DNA of 39,479 bases from Bacillota bacterium (GTDB lineage: Bacteria; Bacillota; Clostridia; Christensenellales; UMGS416), in contig JAEYPH010000118.1 of the NCBI GenBank assembly GCA_023410875.1, positions 1 to 39,479 on the forward strand, written 5' to 3'. The position numbers and the translations under genes were made by a program. Numbering within the stretch: the stretch's first letter is position 1; each line of letters begins with the position of its first letter. The notes below the pieces were generated by a model that saw only the letters and a program-made list of their open reading frames with translations, did no database searches and was not told the DNA's origin. Positions 32,506 to 39,246 of this stretch are shown in pieces.

Positions 32506-33024
32506 ATGAAATCGAGAAAACTGACCATCACATTATTTATAATATATTTGCTGGTGCTTTCGTGGATTGTTCTGTTGAAAGCCAGAATTTCCTTTGCAAC
32601 TTTGGTCGTCGGAAGAAGTGTGAACCTTATCCCATTTGGCGCCGTGCTTGTTCACAATGGATTGCCCGACTACAATGAAATCATTTATAACGTATTGGCA
32701 TTTGTGCCGTTTGGCGTCTTCCTATGTATGCTTGGGAAGAGAAAGTCCTTTGTTCAACTACTTGTGCCGATTGCTCTGCTAAGTCTATTTTTTGAGGTTG
32801 TCCAATATGCTTTTTCGATAGGGACCAGTGACATAACGGACTTAATCGCAAATACCGTCGGCGGCATCATTGGCATCGGGATATTCTTTGTTTTCCATAA
32901 ACTATGTAGGGACAATGTCTATAAAGTTTTGAACACCACTGCCCTGGTTTTGGCCCTGATTCTGGCTATTGGATTGGCTTTGTATCTTGCAGCTTTGCTT
33001 CTTGGAGTGTTAAGGTTTCAATAG
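32506..33024 (+). CDS. VanZ-like family membrane protein
   Basis: 172 residues with four to five hydrophobic helices: TITLFIIYLLVLSWIVLL, IIYNVLAFVPFGVFLCML, LLVPIALLSLFFEVVQYAF and VGGIIGIGIFFVFHKL. Conserved VanZ features are NLIPFGAV, N-x-x-F-x-P-F-G and the FFEVVQ...G..D..D.I.N..GG..G run. VanZ relatives affect teicoplanin resistance, but most are of unknown role. Its base composition is clearly poorer in GC (about 40-45% by eye) than its neighbours, which suggests later acquisition. The ribosome-binding site is weak; it lies 30 bp after the kinase gene and may rely on its transcript. Confidence 0.82.
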   Translation: MKSRKLTITLFIIYLLVLSWIVLLKARISFATLVVGRSVNLIPFGAVLVHNGLPDYNEIIYNVLAFVPFGVFLCMLGKRKSFVQLLVPIALLSLFFEVVQYAFSIGTSDITDLIANTVGGIIGIGIFFVFHKLCRDNVYKVLNTTALVLALILAIGLALYLAALLLGVLRFQ

Positions 33025-33049
33025 AAGTTAAATGGAAGAGGTGAGGACT

Positions 33050-33361
33050 ATGAAAAAGATTCGGTTGATTCTGGCGGCGGTGCTGCTGGCCACGGTCGCG
33101 CTGGCGCTGGCGGGCTGCGCCCCCGGCGACGGCACGTATACCATCGACCACCCGGCGGGTTTCTTCTGGGGCATCTGGCATGGGTGGATCGCTCCAATCT
33201 CGCTGATCGTGGGGCTTTTCAACCACGACATCCGCATCTATGAGACATTCAACACCGGCTGGACCTATGATTTTGGCTTTTATATCGCCATCATCAGTGG
33301 GTTCGGCGGCCTGGGGCTGTTCCGCCGGCACAAGAAGGTCGTCTATAAGGACAAAGAGTAG
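33050..33361 (+). CDS. Small lipoprotein with membrane segments, function unknown
   Basis: 103 residues. Lipoprotein signal ending LALAGC (Cys24), then PGDGTYTIDHPAGFFWGIWHG, two hydrophobic stretches (WIAPISLIVGLF and FGFYIAIISGFGGLGLF) and a basic tail. Similar small proteins with a DHPAGFFWG-type segment occur in Firmicutes without a known role. Start: ATG 33050 with GAGGTGAGG upstream, in preference to ATG 33032. It lies 25 bp after the VanZ-like gene and is closed by the terminator at 33379. Confidence 0.75.
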   Translation: MKKIRLILAAVLLATVALALAGCAPGDGTYTIDHPAGFFWGIWHGWIAPISLIVGLFNHDIRIYETFNTGWTYDFGFYIAIISGFGGLGLFRRHKKVVYKDKE

Positions 33362-33378
33362 CATAGAAACGTTTCCCT

Positions 33379-33408
33379 GGCGCGGGCATTTGTCCCGCGC
33401 CCTTTTTC
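33379..33408 (+). terminator. Rho-independent terminator ending the metal-ATPase gene run
   Basis: Stem GGCGCGGG (33379-33386) with CCCGCGCC (33394-33401), 7-base loop, then CTTTTT. It lies 18 bases after the small lipoprotein stop. Confidence 0.8.
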
Positions 33409-33417
33409 TGCTATACT
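33390..33417 (+). promoter_or_regulatory. Putative promoter of the DUF362 gene
   Basis: TATACT (33412-33417) is a good -10 box 35 bases before the start codon; TTGTCC (33390-33395) with a 16-base spacer could be the -35, although it lies inside the terminator stem. Confidence 0.5.
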
Positions 33418-33451
33418 GTAAGCTGTAAATATCACAAAGGAAGGTATCAAC

Positions 33452-34540
33452 ATGGCATCCAAAGTTTTCTTTGCCCCCATGGGCTTCAACGCCTACGACA
33501 GCGACCAGACGCTGCCCGCCCGCTTCGACCGCCTGCTGGATCAGACCGGTCTGCGCGACGTCGTAAAGGACAAGAAGGTCGCCATCAAGTTCCACGTGGG
33601 CTCCAACCTGAGCTTCTCTACGATCTCGCCTGTGTTCGTGCGCAAGCTCGTGGCCAAGATCAAGGCCTGGGGCGGCGAGTGCTTCCTGACCGACCACGGC
33701 GTGGCCGGACGCAAGCCCTCGGATCGCGGCTACACCGAGGACATCCTGGGCTGCCCGGTTGTGGACGTGGCCGGTTATTTCGGCAAGTATTTCTACCCCG
33801 TGGATGTGGACTACAAGACCTTCCGCCATGTGGACGTGGCCGGCCACATCATGGACGCCGACGTGATGATCGACCTTTCCCATGTGAAGGGCCACGGCGC
33901 CTGCGGCTACGGCGGCGCGTGCAAGAACATCGCCATGGGCTGCGTCACTGACCGCACCCGTCAGGAGATCCACGGTCTGGAAGGCGGCCTGGACTGGAAC
34001 GAGGAGCTGTGCATCCACTGCGAAAAGTGCGTGACCAGCTGCAACCACGGCGCCAACAGCTTCAATGATGAAGGCAAGTACGAGATCTTCTACCATCACT
34101 GCACGATCTGCAATCACTGCGTCAAGGTGTGCCCCACGGGCGCCATCACGCTCAGTAACGGCGCCTATGCCGACTTCCAGGAGGGAATGGCGCTGTGCAC
34201 CAAGACCGTTGTGGATCAGTTTGCACCGGGCCATGTGTACTACATCAACGTGCTGACCAACATCACGGCGCTGTGCGATTGCTGGGGCCTGACCACGCCC
34301 TATCTGGTGCCGGACATCGGCATCATGGCCAGCGACGACATCGTGGCGGTGGAGCGCGCGTGCCTGGACGCCATCAAGATTGAGAACCTGAACCTGGTGG
34401 GCGTGCCCGAGGGACACGAGATGAGCGGCAACGGCCACCTGTTCGAGCAGTTGCACGGCAAGAACCCGTTCATCCAGCTGGACGCCCTGGAGCGCCACGG
34501 GCTGGGTACGCAGGAGTATCAGTTGGTGGAAGTGAGATAA
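33452..34540 (+). CDS. DUF362 protein with two [4Fe-4S] ferredoxin clusters
   Basis: 362 residues. The first ~180 residues are the DUF362 domain (FHVGSNLSFSTISPVFVRKLV, VMIDLSHVKGHGACGYGGACKNIAMGC). A two-cluster ferredoxin domain follows, with C187-x2-C190-x2-C193-x3-C197 (CIHCEKCVTSC) and C217-x2-C220-x2-C223-x3-C227 (CTICNHCVKVCP). The C-terminal ~130 residues are part of the same family. It is a cytoplasmic electron-transfer protein of unknown partner, common in anaerobes. Start ATG with AAAGGAAGG seven bases upstream. Single gene with its own probable promoter. Confidence 0.92.
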   Translation: MASKVFFAPMGFNAYDSDQTLPARFDRLLDQTGLRDVVKDKKVAIKFHVGSNLSFSTISPVFVRKLVAKIKAWGGECFLTDHGVAGRKPSDRGYTEDILGCPVVDVAGYFGKYFYPVDVDYKTFRHVDVAGHIMDADVMIDLSHVKGHGACGYGGACKNIAMGCVTDRTRQEIHGLEGGLDWNEELCIHCEKCVTSCNHGANSFNDEGKYEIFYHHCTICNHCVKVCPTGAITLSNGAYADFQEGMALCTKTVVDQFAPGHVYYINVLTNITALCDCWGLTTPYLVPDIGIMASDDIVAVERACLDAIKIENLNLVGVPEGHEMSGNGHLFEQLHGKNPFIQLDALERHGLGTQEYQLVEVR

Positions 34541-34677
34541 GCTTAATTCCTTCCACTACAGCTTTTGCCTTACAACCCTCACCCCCAACCCCTCCCCCAA
34601 AGGGGGAGGGGTCATTTACACAATAATTAGGTTGTCGCACTAAGCATTAAGCGTATATGGTACATGCTTCAAGCAGA
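34541..34677. repeat. Intergenic stretch with a C/G-tract hairpin repeat
   Basis: Contains CCCCTCCCCC (34589-34598) paired with GGGGGAGGGG (34602-34611) across AAA, inside a stretch starting ACCCTCACCCCCAACC, a layout seen as a dispersed intergenic repeat in many bacteria. It may also serve as a terminator for the DUF362 gene, but no T-run follows. Nothing else is visible before copy C of the modular repeat. Confidence 0.6.
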
Positions 34678-34917
34678 GAGAAAGGATTTCGTGCCTGCGG
34701 GCACGACCTGCGCATCGCCCCCGCTGTGTTTCACACAGCCTACGGCTTGCTGTCGCATCGGCAGAGCCGACGCTGTCACAAGCCTGGGGTAATACCTCGC
34801 CGACATCCAGTCGGCGAGTGCGGCAGAGCCGCACAAGGCGACGCTGGGCTAACGGCGCATCCTGCGCCAGGGCCAAAGGGCTTTCCGATCGCCCTTTGGA
34901 AACCTTCGGACCCTTCT
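34678..34917 (-). repeat. Modular hairpin repeat, copy C (long form, seven hairpins)
   Basis: Opposite orientation to copies A and B, with the same ends: the invariant hairpin CCAAAGGGC/GCCCTTTGG (34873-34899) plus AAACCTTCGGACCC on one side and GGATTTCGTGC on the other. Between them are six further perfect hairpins in a row: 34690-34705, 34723-34739, 34758-34770, 34796-34818, 34818-34834 and 34854-34868. Two share the core GGCAGAGCC, also present at 27358-27370. The remaining bases to 34970 carry no gene. An open frame crossing the element is not a real gene. Confidence 0.8.
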
Positions 34918-34970
34918 GTATATTTGTGCCATTATGCTCTATTGCGACAGCCTCATCTTGTTGAGGACAT

Positions 34971-35462
34971 ATGGAGTATTTTAATATCCTCGATCAAAAC
35001 GGAAACCCCACAGGCCGCATCCACGAGCGCGGCAAGCCGCTGGCGGTGGGGGATTATCACCTGGTCGTCAGCATCTGGATACGCAACCACGCCGGAATGT
35101 GGCTGGTGCAGAAGCGCGCAGACACCGTGAAGATCGCTCCGGGGCTGTGGGCCAACACCGCCGGCGCCGCCCAGGCCGGAGAGACCAGCCGCGAGGGCGC
35201 CGCCCGAGAGGTGCGCGAGGAGCTGGGCCTGTCGGCGGACCCGGCAGAGCTCACGTTCCTGTGGCGCATACAGGGCAAGGACTTCTTCTCAGATGTCTAT
35301 GGGTATGAGTGCGAGGCGGACGTGAGCGCCTTATGCCTGCAGCCGGAAGAAGTCGCCGACGCCCGCTGGATTACGACGGCTCAGATGCGTGCCATGCTGG
35401 CCGACGGCAGTTTTTTACGGCTGAGCTACATGGACAGGCTGTTTGCCCATTACGGCGTATAA
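34971..35462 (+). CDS. Nudix hydrolase (isopentenyl-diphosphate isomerase-like subgroup)
   Basis: 163 residues. A complete Nudix box G65-x5-E71-x7-R79-E80-x2-E83-E84-x-G86 binds the metal and cleaves a nucleoside-diphosphate-linked substrate. The N-terminus (FNILDQNGNPTGRIHERG..L..GDYH) and the LVVSIWIRNHAGMWLVQKRADTVKIAPGLWANTAGA stretch fit the YfcD/IDI-like subgroup. The substrate is not predictable. It sits downstream of repeat copy C and its last 13 bases overlap the 3' end of the convergent DUF454 gene. The ribosome-binding site is modest (GAGGA five bases before the ATG). Confidence 0.88.
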   Translation: MEYFNILDQNGNPTGRIHERGKPLAVGDYHLVVSIWIRNHAGMWLVQKRADTVKIAPGLWANTAGAAQAGETSREGAAREVREELGLSADPAELTFLWRIQGKDFFSDVYGYECEADVSALCLQPEEVADARWITTAQMRAMLADGSFLRLSYMDRLFAHYGV

Positions 35463-35890
35463 TCGTCGGTGGACTTGGCCTGGCCTGCGGAGGTGTCCTC
35501 CGGCGGGCTCTCGCGGGGCAGTGTATTGAGCAGCAGCAGATGCACGCTGACCGCCAGGCCCACGCCGCCCAGCAGCAGCCGCGCGTGCAGATGGTCGATC
35601 AGGGCGATGCTGATGCCCATCGATACCCATAAAAACGCCAGCGCCCGCAGGCGGTCGGCCCGGCTGACGGCGCGGTGCTGCAGATAGCTGCGCAGCGGCG
35701 GCCCCAGGCGGCGGTGGTTCATGAGCCACCCGTGCAGCCGGCTGGAGCTGCGCACAAAACACACGCTGGCCAGCAGCAGCAGCGGCACCGTGGGCAGCAG
35801 CGGCACAAAGACGCCCACAACGCCCACCGCCAGAGCCACACAGCCCGCCGCCATCAGCAGCGCCCTTATCCATTTGTTCTTATGCATCAT
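35450..35890 (-). CDS. DUF454 (YbaN-like) inner-membrane protein
   Basis: 146 residues. Hydrophobic helices near the N-terminus (ALLMAAGCVALAVGVVGVFVPLLPTVPLLLLASVCF) contain the family signature G.VG.F.PLLPT.P..LLA..CF.RSS.RLH.WL. Another helix pair follows (LAFLWVSMGISIALI, LLLGGVGLAVSVHLLLL), and the tail is polar. The function is unknown. ATG at 35890 (or 35887) with AGGAT upstream. It follows the perR terminator, so it depends on read-through or an unseen promoter. Confidence 0.85.
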   Translation of the reverse strand: MMHKNKWIRALLMAAGCVALAVGVVGVFVPLLPTVPLLLLASVCFVRSSSRLHGWLMNHRRLGPPLRSYLQHRAVSRADRLRALAFLWVSMGISIALIDHLHARLLLGGVGLAVSVHLLLLNTLPRESPPEDTSAGQAKSTDDYTP

Positions 35891-35924
35891 ACGTCATCCT
35901 ATATCCTGTTAAGCCGGACCCGTT

Positions 35925-35961
35925 GCAAAAAAATACCTGCCCGCGCGGAAGCGGCGGGCAG
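35925..35961 (-). terminator. Rho-independent terminator of perR
   Basis: Minus strand: arms CTGCCCGC (35961-35954) and GCGGGCAG (35944-35937) with a 9-base loop, followed by GTATTTTTTT. It lies 20 bases after the perR stop. Confidence 0.85.
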
Positions 35962-35981
35962 GAGGCGAATCCTCAGCAGGG

Positions 35982-36425
35982 TCAGTTTGAAGCGTCGCCG
36001 CCGTCGGTTTTCTGCATTTTCACACAGTCCGGGCACAACCCCTTGAAGAGCACGCCCCGCTCGTGCACGTCGAACCCCTTGAGCTCCGGCGCCGCCAGCG
36101 GCGCGAAGTCCACGTCAAAATCCTTGATCATGCCGCAACTGCGGCACTGGAAGTGGCCGTGGGGATGGGTGCCGATGTCGTAATGGGTCTGTATGCCGTC
36201 GAAATCCAGCTCCAGCACCAGGCCCGCGTCGGCGAAGGCGCGCAGCACGTTATACACCGTGGAGCGAGACAGGCTGGCGGATTCAGAGCGCAGCGCCGTG
36301 TAAATGCCGTCTATGGTCGGGTGGCAGCGGTGCTCCTGCAGATAGCTCAGCACCCGCACCCGGTGGGTGCTGGGGCGCAGGCCCAAGCGGCTCAGCTGCC
36401 GGGCCAGATCGTCTCGGGATGCCAT
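35982..36425 (-). CDS. perR: Fur family peroxide-sensing repressor, PerR type
   Basis: 147 residues. Winged helix at ~15-75 (LRPSTHRVRVLSYLQ, SLSRSTVYNVLRAFADAGLV). The regulatory-metal ligands of Bacillus PerR are all matched: H35 (CHPTIDGIY), D83 (HYDIG), H89 and H91 (HPHGHFQC) and D102 or D104. The Asp at 83, where Fur has Glu, is what makes peroxide-driven His oxidation possible and supports PerR over Fur. The structural zinc site is C94-x2-C97 and C131-x2-C134. It represses oxidative-stress genes until peroxide oxidises it. A PerR-box-like site overlaps its own promoter, and a clear terminator follows, so it is monocistronic. Confidence 0.88.
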   Translation of the reverse strand: MASRDDLARQLSRLGLRPSTHRVRVLSYLQEHRCHPTIDGIYTALRSESASLSRSTVYNVLRAFADAGLVLELDFDGIQTHYDIGTHPHGHFQCRSCGMIKDFDVDFAPLAAPELKGFDVHERGVLFKGLCPDCVKMQKTDGGDASN

Positions 36426-36470
36426 GACAAAACTCCATCCAATCGATCAAAATAAGAATTGTTCCAATTA

Positions 36471-36498
36471 AGTATAATCATTGTATGGGTTTTGTCAA
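36471..36498 (-). promoter_or_regulatory. perR promoter overlapped by a PerR box
   Basis: Minus strand: TTGACA (36498-36493), 16-base spacer, TATACT (36476-36471). The 15-mer GTATAATCATTGTAT at 36472-36486 matches the Bacillus PerR consensus TTATAATNATTATAA at 11 of 14 defined positions and covers the -10 and half the spacer. Confidence 0.65.
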
Positions 36499-36527
36499 TC
36501 GCTAACGATTCCAACGGCGTCGAATGG

Positions 36528-37328
36528 TTACAGCCGCGTGACGATCCGATTGCCGGATTCATATCGGCGCAGGCCCGCGCGGAACAGCCAAAAGGCAAAC
36601 GCCGCGTACAGCGCCGCCGCGGCCACCAGCGCCGCCAGCTTCCACAGATGGAACTGCTGGAACACCTGCAGCGGCACGTGCACGATGAAGCCCGCCGGTA
36701 TGGCCGTATACAGCACGACCCGCAGCAGCCCGTCGAAGATGCGTTCCGGGTAGATGCAGAAATTGATGCTGCCCTCCACGGCGAACTGTGCCAGCTTTTC
36801 CGCGTTGCCCAGGAAGAACGTCAGCGAATGGAACATGGCCGCCATGGCCGCCATGAAGATGCCGCCCAGCAGCACGAACAGCGCAAACAACACAAGCGTG
36901 CGCACGGAAAAGCCGTAGGTGACCAGCACGAGGATGAAGCCATAGCCCAGATCTCCCAGGGCCGACACCTGCATGCGTGAGGCCGCCACATTCACCAGCA
37001 CGCTGCGGGGCTGCAGCAGGGCGCTATCCAGCTCGCCGGACACGATGATGCGGCTGAGCCGGTCCAGGTTGCCGAAGATCACCCGCGCCAGCCCGAAGCT
37101 GGACGCCGACAGCGACCAGATGAACATGACGTCACGGAACGTGTAGCCCGCCACCGCCGCGCCGATCTTGTCGAAAGCCACCCACCAGAAGAAGATGAAG
37201 CTGGCGTTGTTGATGGCCATGCCGAACACCTGCAGCCAGAAGCTGCCGCGGTATTCCATGGCGCTGGACAGGTTGACCTTCATGTACAGCCCGATGAGCT
37301 GCAGGTTTTTCTTAACCGCCGTTGGCAT
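36528..37328 (-). CDS. ABC-2 family exporter permease (second subunit)
   Basis: 266 residues, about six hydrophobic helices. N-terminal MKVNLSSAMEYRGSFWLQVFGMAINNASFIFFWW and the central RIIVSGELDSALLQPRSVLVNVAASR are typical of the COG3694/ABC-2 permease type, which pairs with a COG4587-type permease and a COG4586-type ATPase. The cargo is unknown. The start overlaps the end of the first permease gene by 17 bases, so translation is coupled. Last gene of the exporter operon. Confidence 0.88.
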   Translation of the reverse strand: MPTAVKKNLQLIGLYMKVNLSSAMEYRGSFWLQVFGMAINNASFIFFWWVAFDKIGAAVAGYTFRDVMFIWSLSASSFGLARVIFGNLDRLSRIIVSGELDSALLQPRSVLVNVAASRMQVSALGDLGYGFILVLVTYGFSVRTLVLFALFVLLGGIFMAAMAAMFHSLTFFLGNAEKLAQFAVEGSINFCIYPERIFDGLLRVVLYTAIPAGFIVHVPLQVFQQFHLWKLAALVAAAALYAAFAFWLFRAGLRRYESGNRIVTRL

Positions 37329-38103
37329 GGATGCGTTTCACCCCCTTGCCGTAGAGCAGGACCGAAAGGCCGGCCAGCAGAACCACCCACAGCGCCTGCA
37401 GCGGCACCGTGGCCGCGAAGTGCGCCCAGTCGAAGCTGACAGCTAGCCGCGCCGGCGCCCACGCGATGTAGGAGAAAGGCAGCGAGCGCGCCACCGTCTG
37501 CAGCCAGTCGGGCAGGAACTCCACCGGCAGGAACATGCCCAGCATGAAGACCAGTTTGCTCCAGATCAGGAAGAACGCCGTATTCTCTTCCAGATAGAAA
37601 GCCGTGAGCCCCAGCGCCATCATGGACAAAAAGTTGAGCGCCATGCCCAGCGCCATGGAAAGCGCGATGGGGGGCAGCTGCCACAGCGCGAAGTGGGGCA
37701 GAGGCCCGGCCAGCGCCAGCCCCAGCGCGATGGCGGCCAGCAGATAGAAGCAGCTGTTGACGGCGGTCTCGCCCAGGGCGTTGGCGGCCTGATAGGCCAG
37801 GAAGTGGTAGGGGCGGTTGAGCTGGTAGGCGATGTCGCCGGACTTGATGTCCTCGTTGAGATCGCCGAAGATGCCGGTGCGGCAGCCGAACACGATGAAC
37901 TCGGTGAGGCTGACGTACCACACCATCTGCGTCAGCGAGAATCCGGCAATCTCGCCGCCGCGGTACACGGCCTTCCACACGCAGAACAGCACGAACACAT
38001 ACAGCGCGTACAGGATCAGCCGGAAGGCGGTGCCCGCGCGGTAGGCCCAGGCGTTGCGCAGGCTGATGCGGGCGATGGTCAGGTATTTGCGTCCGTGGAG
38101 CAT
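37312..38103 (-). CDS. ABC-2 family exporter permease (first subunit)
   Basis: 263 residues, about six helices. N-terminal RISLRNAWAYRAGTAFRLILYALYVFVLFCVWKAVY, then DLNEDIKSGDIAYQLNRPYHFLAYQAANALG, the coupling-loop region typical of COG4587 permeases. Start: ATG 38103 with AAGGAGG nine bases upstream, inside the 3' end of the ATPase gene (25-base overlap). The frame is open further upstream only as an overlap with the ATPase. Forms a heterodimeric channel with the following permease (inference from family). Confidence 0.88.
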   Translation of the reverse strand: MLHGRKYLTIARISLRNAWAYRAGTAFRLILYALYVFVLFCVWKAVYRGGEIAGFSLTQMVWYVSLTEFIVFGCRTGIFGDLNEDIKSGDIAYQLNRPYHFLAYQAANALGETAVNSCFYLLAAIALGLALAGPLPHFALWQLPPIALSMALGMALNFLSMMALGLTAFYLEENTAFFLIWSKLVFMLGMFLPVEFLPDWLQTVARSLPFSYIAWAPARLAVSFDWAHFAATVPLQALWVVLLAGLSVLLYGKGVKRIHANGG

Positions 38104-39092
38104 GGCGGCGAGCCTCCTTCCCGGCGGAAGATTTCGCCGATGATCTCCTCCATCGGCGGGTCGCTGATCGTGATGTCTGCCACGGCTCCGGCGGCGCTCA
38201 CGGCCTGCAGCACCTCGCCGATGTTGGTCGTGCGGGTGTCCACAACCAGGCGGGCGGCGTTGCCGGCGGCCTTGGCCACCTGCACGCCCTCGATGGCCGG
38301 CAGGCTCATGGCGTCGCTGTAGCGCACGGCGATGACCTTGCGGTTCAGATAGTCGTATTTCAGGCGCTTGACCGGCTGGTCCAGCACCACGGTGCCGTGG
38401 TCTATGACCATGGCTCGGCGGCACAGCTGCTCGATGTCACCGGCGTCGTGGCTGGTCAGGAAGATCGTGACGCCCTCCTCGCGGTTGAGCTCGGTGATCA
38501 ACTGGCGGATGCTTTGTTTTACCACCACGTCCAGGCCGATGGTGGGCTCGTCCAGGAAGATGACCTTGGGGCGGTGCAGCAGCGAAGCGGCCACCTCGCA
38601 GCGCACCCGCTGGCCCAGCGAAAGCTTGCGCACCGGCTGGTCCAGAAAGCTGCCCAGCTCGAAGCGCTGGATCAGCATGTCCAGACGGTCCTGGTATTGG
38701 GCGGGCTTTAAATCATAGATGCTGGCCAGCAGGCGGAAGCTGTCCATCGGCGGCAGGTGGAACCACAGCTGCGACTTCTGCCCAAACACCGTGCCGATGT
38801 GGTAGGAGAGCTTTGCCCGGTCCCGCTGGGGGTTGTAGCCCAGCACATCGATGGAGCCGGAGGTTGGGTGCAGAATGCCGGTGAGCATCTTGATTGTCGT
38901 GCTCTTGCCCGCGCCGTTGGGGCCGATGAAGGCCAGCACCTCTCCGGGTTCCACAGTGAAGCAGATATCCCGCACGGCAGCAATGTCGCGCCACGTGGGG
39001 CGCAACAGCGCCCGGGCGCTCTGCCGCAGCCCCTCGGCCTTCACCTTGGTGCGGAACGTCTTGTTGAGCCCTTCCACGCGGATGGCTTCCAT
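38079..39092 (-). CDS. ABC exporter ATP-binding protein
   Basis: 337 residues. Walker A G57-PNGAGKST65, signature LSLGQ (157-161), Walker B VIFLDEP (177-183) and switch H215 (TSHD). The long pre-Walker N-terminus with SARALLRPTWRDIAAVRDICF and a C-terminal extension of ~110 residues are typical of COG4586 ATPases that drive ABC-2 permeases. Start ATG with GGGAGGAGGG seven bases upstream. First gene of a three-gene exporter operon (ATPase, two permeases, all overlapping). The leader contains a terminator-like hairpin. Confidence 0.92.
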   Translation of the reverse strand: MEAIRVEGLNKTFRTKVKAEGLRQSARALLRPTWRDIAAVRDICFTVEPGEVLAFIGPNGAGKSTTIKMLTGILHPTSGSIDVLGYNPQRDRAKLSYHIGTVFGQKSQLWFHLPPMDSFRLLASIYDLKPAQYQDRLDMLIQRFELGSFLDQPVRKLSLGQRVRCEVAASLLHRPKVIFLDEPTIGLDVVVKQSIRQLITELNREEGVTIFLTSHDAGDIEQLCRRAMVIDHGTVVLDQPVKRLKYDYLNRKVIAVRYSDAMSLPAIEGVQVAKAAGNAARLVVDTRTTNIGEVLQAVSAAGAVADITISDPPMEEIIGEIFRREGGSPPCSTDANT

Positions 39093-39111
39093 TCTACAAC
39101 CCTCCTCCCGA

Positions 39112-39150
39112 CAAAAAGGAAAAATCCGGTAATAGGTTAAATTACCGGAT
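39112..39150 (-). promoter_or_regulatory. Hairpin with T-run in the ABC exporter leader
   Basis: Minus strand: a perfect 10-bp stem (ATCCGGTAAT at 39150-39141 and its partner at 39133-39124) with a 7-base loop, followed directly by TTTTTCCTTTTTG and then the ribosome-binding site. It could be an attenuator or the operator of a regulator not in the window. A -10-like TATGAT lies further upstream (39160s), without a clear -35 at good spacing. Confidence 0.55.
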
Positions 39151-39246
39151 ACCTTATCATAGCCAATATGGGGAAGTCAACATAATTTTTAGTTCATTAT
39201 GCGGGTGGTGAATTGCAACTTTAATTGCCGCACCCCCGACAACGAA

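Noticed and set aside
34657..35130. Open frame crossing repeat copy C
   Set aside because: It translates the hairpin array and runs out of frame into the Nudix gene; the similar peptide phrase (QRAFRSPFGNLR) read from the opposite strand recurs only because the DNA repeat recurs.
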